64,000 nt of DNA from Streptomyces sp. NBC_01750 (GTDB taxonomy: Bacteria; Actinomycetota; Actinomycetes; Streptomycetales; Streptomycetaceae), in NCBI RefSeq assembly GCF_035918095.1, contig NZ_CP109137.1:6450001-6514000 (forward strand), given 5' to 3'. The position numbers were made by a program, and so were the translations under genes. A model generated the notes under the pieces. That model worked only from the letters and a program-made list of their open reading frames with translations, was not told the DNA's origin and ran no database searches. Shown piece by piece: positions 8,621 to 17,393 of this stretch; the stretch's first letter is position 1, and each line of letters begins with the position of its first letter.

Positions 8621-9064
8621 GTGGCCGACAACGCGCGGGCGAAGAAGCTGGCAGACCTCATCCGGGAGGTGGTCGCCGAGAAGCTGCAGCGCGGCATCAA
8701 GGACCCGCGCCTGGGTACGCACGTGACCATCACGGACACCCGTGTCACCGGCGACCTGCGGGAGGCCACGGTCTTCTACACGGTGTACGGCGACGACGAG
8801 GACCGGGCGAGTGCGGCAGCCGGGCTGGCGAGCGCCAAGGGCGTTCTGCGCTCGGCGGTCGGAGCGGCGGCGGGGACGAAGTTCACGCCGACCCTGACGT
8901 TCGTGGCGGACGCCCTGCCGGAGAACGCCAAGACGATCGAGGACCTGCTCAACAAGGCGCGTGCCTCCGACGCCAAGGTGCGTGAGGTGTCCTCGGGCGC
9001 CAAGTACGCCGGCGAGGCGGACCCGTACCGCAAGCCGGAGGACGAGGACGAAGCCTCCGAATGA
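8621..9064 (+). CDS. rbfA: Ribosome-binding factor A
   Basis: A 147-residue 30S assembly factor with a KH-like fold. It opens with NARAKKLADLIREVVAEKLQRGIKDPRLG (about residues 3-32) and continues with VTITDTRVTGDLREATVFYTVYGDDE, standard for RbfA. The acidic C-terminal extension (YRKPEDEDEASE) is usual in actinobacteria. The start is GTG 8621, preceded by an AAGGAGAAGGA site. Its stop overlaps the truB start as ATGA, so the two are translationally coupled. Confidence 0.94.
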   Translation: MADNARAKKLADLIREVVAEKLQRGIKDPRLGTHVTITDTRVTGDLREATVFYTVYGDDEDRASAAAGLASAKGVLRSAVGAAAGTKFTPTLTFVADALPENAKTIEDLLNKARASDAKVREVSSGAKYAGEADPYRKPEDEDEASE

Positions 9065-9960
9065 CACAGCACAGCAGGACGCCGGACGGCCTTGTCATCG
9101 TCGACAAGCCGTCCGGCTTCACTTCGCACGACGTCGTCGCCAAGATGCGCGGGATCGCCAGGACCCGCCGCGTCGGACACGCGGGGACGCTCGACCCCAT
9201 GGCCACCGGTGTACTGGTGCTGGGCGTGGAAAAGGCCACCAAGCTTCTCGGGCACCTCGCACTGACCGAGAAGGAGTACCTCGGCACGATCAGGCTGGGG
9301 CAGAACACCGTCACCGACGACGCCGAAGGTGAGATCACCTCCTCGGCCGACGCGTCCGCGGTGACCCGGGAGGGCATCGACGCGGGTGTCGCCAAGCTGA
9401 CCGGCGCCATCATGCAGGTGCCGTCGAAGGTCAGCGCCATCAAGATCGACGGCAAGCGGTCGTACGCGCGGGTGCGCGGCGGCGAGGAGTTCGAGATCCC
9501 GGCCCGGCCGGTGACCGTTTCGTCGTTTCAGGTGTACGACGTCCGGGAGGCCGTGGCCGAGGACGGTACACCGGTCGTGGACCTGGTTGTCTCGGTGGTC
9601 TGCTCGTCCGGTACGTACATCCGCGCCCTCGCCCGTGACCTCGGCGCCGACCTGGGCGTCGGCGGGCATCTCACGGCGCTGCGACGCACTCGGGTCGGTC
9701 CGTACGGACTCGATACGGCGAAGACGCTCGACCAGCTCCAGGAGGAGCTGGCGGTGATGCCGATCGCCGACGCGGCCGCGGCCGCGTTCCCGCGCTGGGA
9801 CGTGGACGAGAAGCAGGCGAAGCTCCTTACCAACGGTGTACGGCTGGACATGCCGGCGTACGACACCTCGCCGGTGGCGGTCTTCGGACCCGACGGGCGC
9901 TTCCTGGTGCTGGTGGAGGAGCAGAAGGGCAAGGCCAAGAGCCTCGCCGTCTTCGGCTGA
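9061..9960 (+). CDS. truB: tRNA pseudouridine-55 synthase
   Basis: A 299-residue enzyme that makes the universal pseudouridine at position 55 in the T-loop of tRNA. The catalytic motif GHAGTLDPMATGVL is present with the nucleophile Asp45, as are KEYLGTIRLG, the AIKIDGKRSYARVRGGEE segment and SGTYIRALARDLG. A C-terminal domain of about 70 residues resembles the actinobacterial TruB tail. Its start ATG overlaps the rbfA stop by four bases. A strong terminator follows at 9984-10016, so the rimP-to-truB unit probably ends here. Confidence 0.95.
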   Translation: MTQHSRTPDGLVIVDKPSGFTSHDVVAKMRGIARTRRVGHAGTLDPMATGVLVLGVEKATKLLGHLALTEKEYLGTIRLGQNTVTDDAEGEITSSADASAVTREGIDAGVAKLTGAIMQVPSKVSAIKIDGKRSYARVRGGEEFEIPARPVTVSSFQVYDVREAVAEDGTPVVDLVVSVVCSSGTYIRALARDLGADLGVGGHLTALRRTRVGPYGLDTAKTLDQLQEELAVMPIADAAAAAFPRWDVDEKQAKLLTNGVRLDMPAYDTSPVAVFGPDGRFLVLVEEQKGKAKSLAVFG

Positions 9961-9983
9961 GCTCGCGCGGCCGGTCGCCCCAC

Positions 9984-10016
9984 CGTGGAACGGGCAGGGT
10001 CGCTGCCCGTTCCACG
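9984..10016 (+). terminator. Rho-independent terminator after truB
   Basis: A perfect 14-bp inverted repeat (CGTGGAACGGGCAG at 9984-9997, complement at 10003-10016) with a 5-base loop, starting 24 bases after the truB stop. Confidence 0.85.
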
Positions 10017-10439
10017 ATCCCCCTCGGAAGGTGTCTGTCCGCCGCGGGCCTCCGATTCACCCCATCGGGCAGGCGCTCGGAGTGAACCGCGGGTGTATTC
10101 GGGGGCGCGTTCGGTACGCGTCCTTCTCCCGTTGATCACTGCCGACCTGACGTCCACAGCATGGGGCGCGGGGACCTGGCGACGCCGGGTACGTATCTGC
10201 GATCCGGTGGGGCGGCCGCGCAGGACGGTTTCGCGAGGTCCCCGCTTCGCCGCGCTCGCCCCGGGACGGCTGGCCAGGGCCCCGCAGGAGTGGGCCGTGG
10301 TGGTCGGTCCGCGCACGCGACGGACGGTCCGGAGGCTGGGCAGTCCGGTGCCGATGCGAACCGTCAGCCACGGGCATGGCAGTCTTAGACCTGCGTAATC
10401 GGCAATCACGTACACAGGTTCGGGCGAGGAGCGGTCACA
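10017..10439. other. Gene-poor spacer between truB and ribF
   Basis: About 420 bases with no gene I can support. Open frames exist in several phases, but none has a ribosome-binding site or a recognisable protein. The last 20 bases hold the ribF ribosome-binding site (GAGGAG). A ribF promoter should lie here because a terminator precedes it, but I cannot identify one with confidence. Confidence 0.5.
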
Positions 10440-11384
10440 GTGCAGCGCTGGCGTGGCTTGGAGGACATCCCCCAGGACTGGGGACGCAGCGTCGTCACCA
10501 TCGGCTCCTACGACGGAGTGCACCGCGGACACCAGCTGATCATCGGGCGGACGGTGGAGCGGGCGCGTGAGCTCGGCGTGCAGTCGGTCGTCGTCACCTT
10601 CGACCCGCACCCGAGCGAGGTCGTACGGCCCGGCAGCCACCCGCCGCTGCTCGCACCGCACCACCGGCGGGCCGAGCTGATGGCGGAGCTCGGCGTCGAC
10701 GCGGTGCTCATCCTCCCCTTCACCACCGAGTTCTCGAAGCTGTCGCCGGCCGACTTCATCGTGAAGGTGCTGGTCGACAAGCTCCACGCGCGCGCGGTCA
10801 TCGAGGGACCGAACTTCCGCTTCGGCCACAAGGCGGCCGGGAATGTCGCGTACCTGGCCGAGCTCGGCGCGACGTACGACTACGAGGTCGAGCTCGTCGA
10901 CCTGTTCGTGAGCGGCGCGGCCGGTGGCGGCGAGCCGTTCTCCTCGACCCTCACGCGCCGCCTCGTCGCGGAGGGCGACGTCGAGGGCGCCGCCGAGATC
11001 CTCGGCCGCCCTCACCAGGTCGAGGGCGTGGTGGTGCGCGGCGCGCAGCGCGGCCGCGAGCTGGGCTACCCGACGGCGAACGTGGAGACGCTGCCGCATA
11101 CAGCGATCCCGGCGGACGGGGTGTACGCGGGGTGGCTGACGGCGGACGGCGAGCGGATGCCGGCGGCGATCTCGGTGGGCACGAATCCGCAGTTCGACGG
11201 CACGGAGCGGACGGTGGAGGCGTACGCCATCGACCGCGTGGGCCTTGATCTGTACGGGCTGCATGTGGCGGTGGACTTCCTGGCGTATGTGCGGGGCCAG
11301 GAGAAGTTCGACTCGATCGAGGCGCTGCTCGAGGCGATCGGCGCGGACGTGAAGCGCTGCCGCGAGCTCATCGGCGCCGCCTGA
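10440..11384 (+). CDS. ribF: Bifunctional riboflavin kinase / FAD synthetase
   Basis: A 314-residue enzyme converting riboflavin to FMN and then FAD. The N-terminal nucleotidyltransferase half has GSYDGVHRGHQ (about residues 21-31, with Tyr where many have Phe), TFDPHPSEVVRP, and FRFGHKAAGN. The C-terminal flavokinase half has GRELGYPTANV (about 204-214), the GVYAGWLTADG strand and VEAYAID. The start is GTG 10440 with GAGGAG upstream. It converges on the leftward peptide-transporter operon across a shared inverted repeat. Confidence 0.95.
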   Translation: MQRWRGLEDIPQDWGRSVVTIGSYDGVHRGHQLIIGRTVERARELGVQSVVVTFDPHPSEVVRPGSHPPLLAPHHRRAELMAELGVDAVLILPFTTEFSKLSPADFIVKVLVDKLHARAVIEGPNFRFGHKAAGNVAYLAELGATYDYEVELVDLFVSGAAGGGEPFSSTLTRRLVAEGDVEGAAEILGRPHQVEGVVVRGAQRGRELGYPTANVETLPHTAIPADGVYAGWLTADGERMPAAISVGTNPQFDGTERTVEAYAIDRVGLDLYGLHVAVDFLAYVRGQEKFDSIEALLEAIGADVKRCRELIGAA

Positions 11385-11391
11385 GACTCCT

Positions 11392-11421
11392 GTCCGGTGG
11401 CCCGGGCCCGGACCACCGGAC
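11392..11421. terminator. Bidirectional terminator between ribF and the peptide ABC operon
   Basis: A 9-bp stem (GTCCGGTGG at 11392-11400, CCACCGGAC at 11413-11421) enclosing a GC-rich 12-base loop that can pair further. It sits in the 46-base gap between two converging genes. Confidence 0.6.
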
Positions 11422-11430
11422 GACCACCGG

Positions 11431-12408
11431 CTAGTCCCGTCCGGCCCAGTGGCAGGCCACCTGGGCGCTCGCGGCGCCGGCCAGGACGGGTAGGTCCTTC
11501 GAACGGCAGCTGTCCGCCACTCCCGCCCGCTCCGCCTCGCCCGACGCCAGCACCTGGCAGCGCACATGGAAACGGCAGCCGGCCGGGATCCGGGACGGGT
11601 CCGGCGGCTCGCCCGTCAGCACCACAGGCGCACCGTCCGATTCCGGCAGGACCGACAGCAGGGCCTGCGTGTACGGGTGCTGAGGGTTCGTCAGCACGTC
11701 CTCGACCGAGCCCGACTCCACGATCCGGCCCAGGTACATCACCGCGACGCGGTCCGCGATGTTCCACGCGAGGCCCAGGTCATGGGTCACCACCAGTGCG
11801 GACAGACCCAGTTCGTCCCGCAGGCGCAGCAGCAGCGCCAGGATCTCGCCGCGTACGGACGCGTCCAGCGATGCCACCGGCTCGTCGGCGACGATCAGTT
11901 CGGGCCGCAGAACCAGCGCGCCGGCGATGACCACGCGCTGGCGCTGGCCACCGGAGAGCTCGTGCGGGTAGCGCAGGAAGAAGCGCTCGGGAGGCCGCAG
12001 CCCGGCCCGGGAGAGCGCCTCGGCGACGGCCTCGCGCTCGTCCCCGGCGTACTCGTGGATCCGCAGGCCCTCCGCCACCGCGTCGTACACGGTGTGCCGT
12101 GGGTTGAGGGAGCCGCTCGGATCCTGGAGCACCAGCTGGACGCGCTTGCGGTAGGTCTTGAGCGCTCGTGAGCCGTAGCCGAGAGGCTTGCCGCCGAAGG
12201 TGACCCGCCCCGACGTGGGCTGCACCAGGCCGAGCAGCGAGCGGGCCAGCGTCGTCTTGCCGCAGCCGGACTCGCCGACCAGGGCGACGATCTCGCCCGC
12301 GCCGATGTCCAGGTCGACGCCGTCGACGGCACGGGCGGAAGGGCCGCCGCGCCGGCCGGGGAACGTGACATTCAGACCGGCTGCCGAGAGCAGGGGAGTG
12401 GTGGTCAT
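11431..12408 (-). CDS. Peptide ABC transporter ATP-binding protein (OppF/DppF type)
   Basis: A 325-residue ATPase that powers oligopeptide/dipeptide import. It has Walker A GESGCGKT at residues 45-52, signature ELSGGQRQR, Walker [13 protein letters not shown], and the C-terminal oligopeptide-transporter extension ([18 protein letters not shown]). I chose ATG 12408, preceded by AGGAG; longer open frames run through the upstream ATPase gene. It is the last gene of the leftward binding-protein, permease, permease, ATPase, ATPase operon. Substrate specificity cannot be told from the ATPase. Confidence 0.9.
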   Translation of the reverse strand: MTTTPLLSAAGLNVTFPGRRGGPSARAVDGVDLDIGAGEIVALVGESGCGKTTLARSLLGLVQPTSGRVTFGGKPLGYGSRALKTYRKRVQLVLQDPSGSLNPRHTVYDAVAEGLRIHEYAGDEREAVAEALSRAGLRPPERFFLRYPHELSGGQRQRVVIAGALVLRPELIVADEPVASLDASVRGEILALLLRLRDELGLSALVVTHDLGLAWNIADRVAVMYLGRIVESGSVEDVLTNPQHPYTQALLSVLPESDGAPVVLTGEPPDPSRIPAGCRFHVRCQVLASGEAERAGVADSCRSKDLPVLAGAASAQVACHWAGRD

Positions 12409-12461
12409 GGCTGGCTCCTGACGGCGCTGTGGGTCGGGCGGTTTCGGCAGGTCGGACGAGG

Positions 12462-13445
12462 TCACAGCCGCTGCTCCGCCCCCGCCGCCGCGCCCACCCG
12501 CACGCACGCCGCCCGATGCCCGACGCCCGCAGTGGCCAGCACCTGGTCCACCTCGGCGCACGCGTCCAGTGCCACCGGGCAGCGCGGGTGAAACGCACAG
12601 CCGCCCGGCAGCGCCGACGGGTCCGGCGGATCGCCGGGCAGCCCGCGTGGGGCCCGCCGCGACGCGGCGTCGCCGATCCGCGGGAAGGCCGCGGACAGAG
12701 CCTGTCCGTACGGATGTTCCGCCGCGCCGTAGACCGTCCGCGCCGGGCCCTCCTCCACGATCCGGCCCGCGTACATCACCGCCAGTCGGTCGCAGGTGTC
12801 GGCGAGCACCGCCAGATCGTGGCTGATCATCAGCAGGCTGATGTCCTGCTCGGCGACCAACTGCTCGATCAGCCGAAGGATCTGCGCCTGGATCATCACA
12901 TCCAGCGCCGTGGTCGGCTCGTCCGCGACGATGAGCTGCGGGTCGCAGGCGAGAGACATGGCGATCATCACGCGCTGGCGCTGGCCGCCGGACAGCTCGT
13001 GCGGATAGGCGTCCGCGCGGGCGGCGGGCAGGCCCACCTGATGGAGGAGTTCGGCGACACGCTTCTTCGCCGCTGCCAAGGTCGTCTTCTGGTGCAGCAG
13101 GATCGGCTCGGCGATCTGGTCGCCGATCCGGTGCACCGCGTTGAGCGAGTGCATCGCTCCCTGGAAGACGATCGACGCGCCCGCCCATCGCACGGCCCTC
13201 AGCCGCCCCCACTTCATGGTGAGGACGTCCTCCCCGTCGAGCAGGATCTCGCCGGTCATCGTGGCGGACGGAGGCAGCAGCCGGAGCAGGGCCAGGGCGA
13301 TCGTCGACTTGCCGCAGCCCGACTCGCCCGCCAGGCCCAGCTTCCGGCCGGCCTCCAGGCTGAGGTCGACGCCGCGCACGGCGGGCACCGCCCGCGCCCC
13401 GGAGCCGTATGTCACATGCAGGTTCTTGACCTCGAGCAGGCTCAA
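12462..13445 (-). CDS. Peptide ABC transporter ATP-binding protein (OppD/DppD type)
   Basis: A 327-residue ATPase with Walker A GESGCGKS (40-47), the Q-loop region, ELSGGQRQR signature, Walker [13 protein letters not shown], and the family tail with [20 protein letters not shown]. The start is a TTG at 13445 whose last two bases overlap the permease stop (TTGA), preceded by GGGGGTGG; the conserved domain begins at once ([13 protein letters not shown]), so no upstream start is possible without extending into the permease. It should pair as a heterodimer with the downstream ATPase. Confidence 0.88.
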   Translation of the reverse strand: MSLLEVKNLHVTYGSGARAVPAVRGVDLSLEAGRKLGLAGESGCGKSTIALALLRLLPPSATMTGEILLDGEDVLTMKWGRLRAVRWAGASIVFQGAMHSLNAVHRIGDQIAEPILLHQKTTLAAAKKRVAELLHQVGLPAARADAYPHELSGGQRQRVMIAMSLACDPQLIVADEPTTALDVMIQAQILRLIEQLVAEQDISLLMISHDLAVLADTCDRLAVMYAGRIVEEGPARTVYGAAEHPYGQALSAAFPRIGDAASRRAPRGLPGDPPDPSALPGGCAFHPRCPVALDACAEVDQVLATAGVGHRAACVRVGAAAGAEQRL

Positions 13446-14362
13446 CGAGCCACCCCCAGTTTCGGGTTGAGCACAGACTCGATCGCCCGCCCGCACAGCG
13501 TGAAGGCGAGCGCCACCAGCGCAATGGCGATACCGGGTGGCGCCAGATACCACCAGTGGCCCGACGAGACCGCGCCCGCCTCCCGCGCGTCCTGGAGCAT
13601 GCCGCCCCAGGAGACGATCGTCGGATCGCCGAGGCCGAGGAACGCCAGGGTCGCCTCGGTCAGGATGGCGCTCGAGATACCGAGCGTCGTCTGGGCGAGG
13701 ACCAGCGGCATCACATTGGGCAGCACATGGCGGCTCATGATGTGGCTGTGTCCGCCGCCGAGCGCCCTCGCGCGTTCGATGTACGGGCGGGACTCGACCG
13801 CGATGGTCTGTGCGCGCACCAGCCGTGCCGTCGTCGGCCAGCTGGTGACGCCGATCGCGACGACGACAGTCCACACACTCCGGGACATCACGGTGGCCAG
13901 CACGATCGCCAGCACCAGCGTCGGCATCACCAGGAACCAGTCCGTGATCCGCATCAGCACAGTCGAGAACCAGCCGCCGTAATGACCGGCGATGATGCCG
14001 ACGAGGGTGCCGATGGCCACCGACAGGGAGGCCGCAAGCAGCCCCACGGTGAGAGAGATCCTCGCTCCCCACACCAGTAGCCCGAGCAGCGAACGCCCGA
14101 ACTGGTCCGTCCCGAGCGGGAACTCACCGCTGGGCGGCTCCAGCGCCGTCCCCGGTGCGTTCGTCACGCTCTGCACATCGGCGCCGACGAGCAGCGGCGC
14201 GGCCAGCGCCACCAGCGCGATGAGCGCCAGCGCGCCGAGGCCGAAAAGCCCCGCCCGGTGTGTGCGGTACGAGCGCCAGAAGCGTGCCGCCGAGTCGCGG
14301 CGGCGCGCCCAGGAGAGCGAGGAGGCGGTCTGTGGGGTCTTGGTGACCGGGGTCGTCGTCAT
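13442..14362 (-). CDS. Peptide ABC transporter permease (OppC/DppC type)
   Basis: A 306-residue inner-membrane permease. After a 40-residue cytosolic lead (ARRRDSAARFWRSYRTHRAG) come a first transmembrane helix, the extracytoplasmic segment with HPLGTDQFGRS-like GEFPLGTDQFGRSLLG, and five further helices. The ABC-contact EAA loop is YIERARALGGGHSHIMSRHVLPNV. ATG 14362 overlaps the upstream permease stop as ATGA. Length and topology are normal for DppC proteins. Confidence 0.9.
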   Translation of the reverse strand: MTTTPVTKTPQTASSLSWARRRDSAARFWRSYRTHRAGLFGLGALALIALVALAAPLLVGADVQSVTNAPGTALEPPSGEFPLGTDQFGRSLLGLLVWGARISLTVGLLAASLSVAIGTLVGIIAGHYGGWFSTVLMRITDWFLVMPTLVLAIVLATVMSRSVWTVVVAIGVTSWPTTARLVRAQTIAVESRPYIERARALGGGHSHIMSRHVLPNVMPLVLAQTTLGISSAILTEATLAFLGLGDPTIVSWGGMLQDAREAGAVSSGHWWYLAPPGIAIALVALAFTLCGRAIESVLNPKLGVAR

Positions 14363-15408
14363 CGGCCCACCCGGGGATCGAGCAGTGGATAGAGCAGGTC
14401 GGCGAGCAGGTTCATCAGGATCATCGCGCCCGCGAAGACCACGAAGAGGCCCTGGACGAGCGGCAGATCGGGCACGCTCAGCGCCTGGTAGAAGAGCCCG
14501 CCGAGGCCCGGCCAGGAGAAGACCGTCTCGACGAGGATCGAACCGGCCGCCACATGGCCCAGGTTGATGAAGACCATGGTGACGGTGGGCAGCAGCGCGT
14601 TCGGCACGGCATGGCGGCGGCGTACGGCATCGTCCCGCAGCCCCTTCGCCCGGGCTGTGGTCAGATAGTCGCTGCCCATCTCGTCCAGCAGCGAGGACCG
14701 CATCACCAGCAGCGTCTGGGCGTATCCGACGGCGACCAGGGTGATGACCGGCAGCACCATGTGGTGCGCGACATCGGCGACGTAGGCGAAGCGGGTCTCG
14801 TCGCCGGATTCCATGCCGCCGGTGGGGAACATGCCTGGGACAGGACCGACGCCCACCGAGAAGGTGATGATCAGCAGCAGGCCGAGCCAGAACGCCGGCA
14901 CGGACCACAGGGTCAGCGCGACACCGGTGTTGAACTTGTCACCGAGACTGCCGTGGCGCCACGCGGAGCGGGTGCCGAGCCAGAGCCCGATCGAGGAGTA
15001 GATCACCACGGCGGCACCGGTGAGCAGGAGAGTCGCCGGCACCTTCTGTGTGATCAGCTCGCCGACGGGCGCGTGGAACTGGTACGACGTACCGAGATCG
15101 CCCGTCAGCGCCTTGGCGCAGTAGTCGGTGAACTGCTGCCACAGCGGCTGGTCGAGACCGAACTGGCGGCGCAGTGTTGCCAGTTGCTCGGCCGACGTCG
15201 GCATGCCATGGGTCATGGCCTTCACCGGGTCGCCCGGGATGATCCGGAAGAGGAAGAAGCTGGTGACCAGCACGGCGAGCAGTGAGATCGCCGCGCCGCC
15301 CAGCTTGCCCGCCACATAGAGGAGATAGGCGCGTACATTGCCGCTCGCGGCGCGGGCCTCGGGGACCCGCGCCACAGCGGTGGTGCTGGTTGTGCTCGTG
15401 GTGCTCAT
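14359..15408 (-). CDS. Peptide ABC transporter permease (OppB/DppB type)
   Basis: A 349-residue permease with about six transmembrane helices. The N-terminus is a Ser/Thr low-complexity run (MSTTSTTSTT) followed by AYLLYVAGKLGGAAISLLAVLVTSFFLFRIIPGDPV, the typical first helix and GDP motif. QFGLDQPLWQQFTDY and YLTTARAKGLRDDAVRRRHAVPNALLP (EAA loop) are diagnostic. The start is ATG 15408, three bases after the binding-protein stop on this strand, so it is in the same operon. Confidence 0.9.
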   Translation of the reverse strand: MSTTSTTSTTAVARVPEARAASGNVRAYLLYVAGKLGGAAISLLAVLVTSFFLFRIIPGDPVKAMTHGMPTSAEQLATLRRQFGLDQPLWQQFTDYCAKALTGDLGTSYQFHAPVGELITQKVPATLLLTGAAVVIYSSIGLWLGTRSAWRHGSLGDKFNTGVALTLWSVPAFWLGLLLIITFSVGVGPVPGMFPTGGMESGDETRFAYVADVAHHMVLPVITLVAVGYAQTLLVMRSSLLDEMGSDYLTTARAKGLRDDAVRRRHAVPNALLPTVTMVFINLGHVAAGSILVETVFSWPGLGGLFYQALSVPDLPLVQGLFVVFAGAMILMNLLADLLYPLLDPRVGR

Positions 15409-15411
15409 CGA

Positions 15412-17223
15412 CTATTCACGGTCTTCCGCGGTCGAACGGCGGCGCATCACGACGAAGAGCCCGAGTCCGGCGGCGAGGACAACAGCGGCGCCGATGCCGA
15501 TCACGAGGCCCATGGAAGCACCGCTGTCGGAGCTGCCGTCACCGGCGGCCGGCTCGGCCGACCACCAACTCCAGTAGCCGTCCTGACCCCAGAGGTTACC
15601 CGCGGCCTCCGGCATCGTCTTGATGGACTTGATCTGGTCGGTACGGTACGCCTCGACGGCGTTCGGATACGCGAGGACATTCATGTAGCCCGTGTCGTAC
15701 AGCCGGGATTCCATCTGCTTGACCAGGTCGGTCCGCTTGGCGGCGTCGTACTCCGCGGTCTGCTGCGCGTACAGCCCGTCGAACTGCTTGTCGCAGATGA
15801 AGTTGTCTGTCGCGCCGGTGTCCTTGGGCGTGGCGGGCAGCGCGGAGCAGGTGTGGATGGAGAGGACGAAGTCCGGGTCCGGGTTGACGGACCAGCCGTC
15901 GAACGCCAGGTCGTAGTCGCCCTTGACCCACGGGTCGGAGACATTGTCGAGACAGTCGACCTTGAGCCCGACACCGAGCTTGCCCCACCACTCCTGCAGA
16001 TATTTGCCGATCGCCTTGTCGTTGGGGTCGGTGGCGTGGCAGAGGATTCGGAAGTCGAGCACCTTCCCGTCCTTGCCGACGCGCTTTCCGCTGCCGTTCT
16101 TCTTGTAGCCGGCCTGGTCGAGGAGTGTGGCCGCCTTCGCCGGGTCGTACGCGATCCGCTGGCTCGCGTCCGGTTTCCAGAAGTACGAGTCGAAGCGCGG
16201 CGGGATATAGCCCTCGCCCTCCACGGCGTGCCCCTGGAAGACCTTGTCGACGATGGTCCTTCGGTCGGTGGCGTGGAAGAGAGCCTTGCGTACGGCCGGG
16301 TCGAGCAGCGCCGTATGGCCGCTGCCGAAGTTCTTGCCGTCCTTCGACCTGGCGCCCGGGTTGGTGGCGAGGGCGAAGAAGCGGCGGCCGGGCGCGTCGT
16401 TGACCTTGATGTTGTCGGCGCTCTTGAGGGCGGTGGCCTGGGCGGGCGTGAGGCCCTGGACGAAGGACACCTCGCCCTTCTGCAGTGCGGCGACCGCCGC
16501 GTCACCGTCCTTGTAGTACTTGAACACCAGCTCGTCGAACTTGGGCGCCCCGCGCCAGAAGTCCTTGTTGGGCTTGAGCTTGACGAACTGGTCGACCTTG
16601 AAATCGGTCACGATGAAGGGGCCGTTGCCGACGATCGGGAACTTCTTGTCGTTGTTGAACTTGGAGAAGTCGCCGACCTTCTCCCAGACATGCTTGGGCA
16701 CGATCGGGACGTCGAGCGCAGCCATGGTGGCCTGCGGCTTCTTCAGCTCGATGACCAGCGTTGCGGGGTCCGGAGCTGTGACCTTCCTGAAGTTGGCCGT
16801 GAAGCTGCCGTTGGCGGTGGCGGCGTTCTCGTCCGTCATCATCTTGTTGAAGGTCCAGGCGGCGTCCTCGGCGGTGGCCTGCTTGCCGTCGGACCACTTG
16901 GAGTTCTTCCGGATGGTGTATGTCCACGTCAGCTTGTCCGGGGACGGCTTCCACGCGGTGGCGAGGCCGGGGATCGGATGGGCGTCCTTGACGTCGTAAT
17001 TCGTCAGGTACTCGTACGCCAGTCGGTGGATGGTGGTGCTGACCAACTTCTGCGCCAGGAACGGACTCAGGGAGTCCACGCTCTGCGAGACGGCGACGGT
17101 GAGGACTTTCTTGCCGTTGTCGTCGGCGGCCCCGGCCGAGGGGGTTGCCGAGCCGGCCACCAACAGGGCGGCGGCGCCGGATGCCAGAAGCAGTCGGATG
17201 CGGGGTGGAACCTTTGTGGCCAT
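15412..17223 (-). CDS. Peptide-binding protein (SBP family 5) with C-terminal membrane anchor
   Basis: A 603-residue extracytoplasmic substrate-binding protein of the dipeptide/oligopeptide class. A Sec signal peptide (about 1-38, Arg then hydrophobic core, ending SAGA-A) has no lipobox Cys. The mature part has the family pattern VSQSVDSLSPFLAQ, TWTYTIRKNSKWSDGKQATAED and DDPDFV-type motifs. The last 40 residues form a Ser/Gly linker, a hydrophobic helix (GLVIGIGAAVVLAAGLGLFVV) and a basic tail MRRRSTAEDRE, so it is probably membrane-anchored at the C-terminus instead of being a lipoprotein. I chose ATG 17223 (MATKVPP) with GAGG upstream; an in-frame GTG-ATG at 17247/17244 is the alternative. 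First gene of the transporter operon. Confidence 0.88.
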   Translation of the reverse strand: MATKVPPRIRLLLASGAAALLVAGSATPSAGAADDNGKKVLTVAVSQSVDSLSPFLAQKLVSTTIHRLAYEYLTNYDVKDAHPIPGLATAWKPSPDKLTWTYTIRKNSKWSDGKQATAEDAAWTFNKMMTDENAATANGSFTANFRKVTAPDPATLVIELKKPQATMAALDVPIVPKHVWEKVGDFSKFNNDKKFPIVGNGPFIVTDFKVDQFVKLKPNKDFWRGAPKFDELVFKYYKDGDAAVAALQKGEVSFVQGLTPAQATALKSADNIKVNDAPGRRFFALATNPGARSKDGKNFGSGHTALLDPAVRKALFHATDRRTIVDKVFQGHAVEGEGYIPPRFDSYFWKPDASQRIAYDPAKAATLLDQAGYKKNGSGKRVGKDGKVLDFRILCHATDPNDKAIGKYLQEWWGKLGVGLKVDCLDNVSDPWVKGDYDLAFDGWSVNPDPDFVLSIHTCSALPATPKDTGATDNFICDKQFDGLYAQQTAEYDAAKRTDLVKQMESRLYDTGYMNVLAYPNAVEAYRTDQIKSIKTMPEAAGNLWGQDGYWSWWSAEPAAGDGSSDSGASMGLVIGIGAAVVLAAGLGLFVVMRRRSTAEDRE

Positions 17224-17338
17224 GGGACGGAAACCTCGCGTCATCACTCGCTCGGAGAAGGTGAAGCGAAGGTTTATCAGCGGTGGCGAGTCGCGTCAAC
17301 GATGCGTCAAACCCCGTGTGGGCTGCGGGAATGTAAAG

Positions 17339-17370
17339 AGGGCCCGCACCGAGGAGACGGTGCGGGCCCT
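17339..17370 (-). terminator. Terminator after the EspI-like gene
   Basis: A perfect 13-bp inverted repeat (17339-17351 with 17358-17370) and 6-base loop, 24 bases beyond the stop of the leftward ATPase gene. It separates the type VII secretion unit from the peptide transporter downstream. Confidence 0.8.
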
Positions 17371-17393
17371 CATTGGTTCAGACCTCTGTCGCG

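Noticed and set aside
9985..10398. Open frames between truB and ribF
   Set aside because: They begin inside the truB terminator hairpin and have no ribosome-binding site or family resemblance.
15412..15560. Sortase signal at the C-terminus of the peptide-binding protein
   Set aside because: There is a hydrophobic helix and basic tail but no LPxTG-type motif before it.
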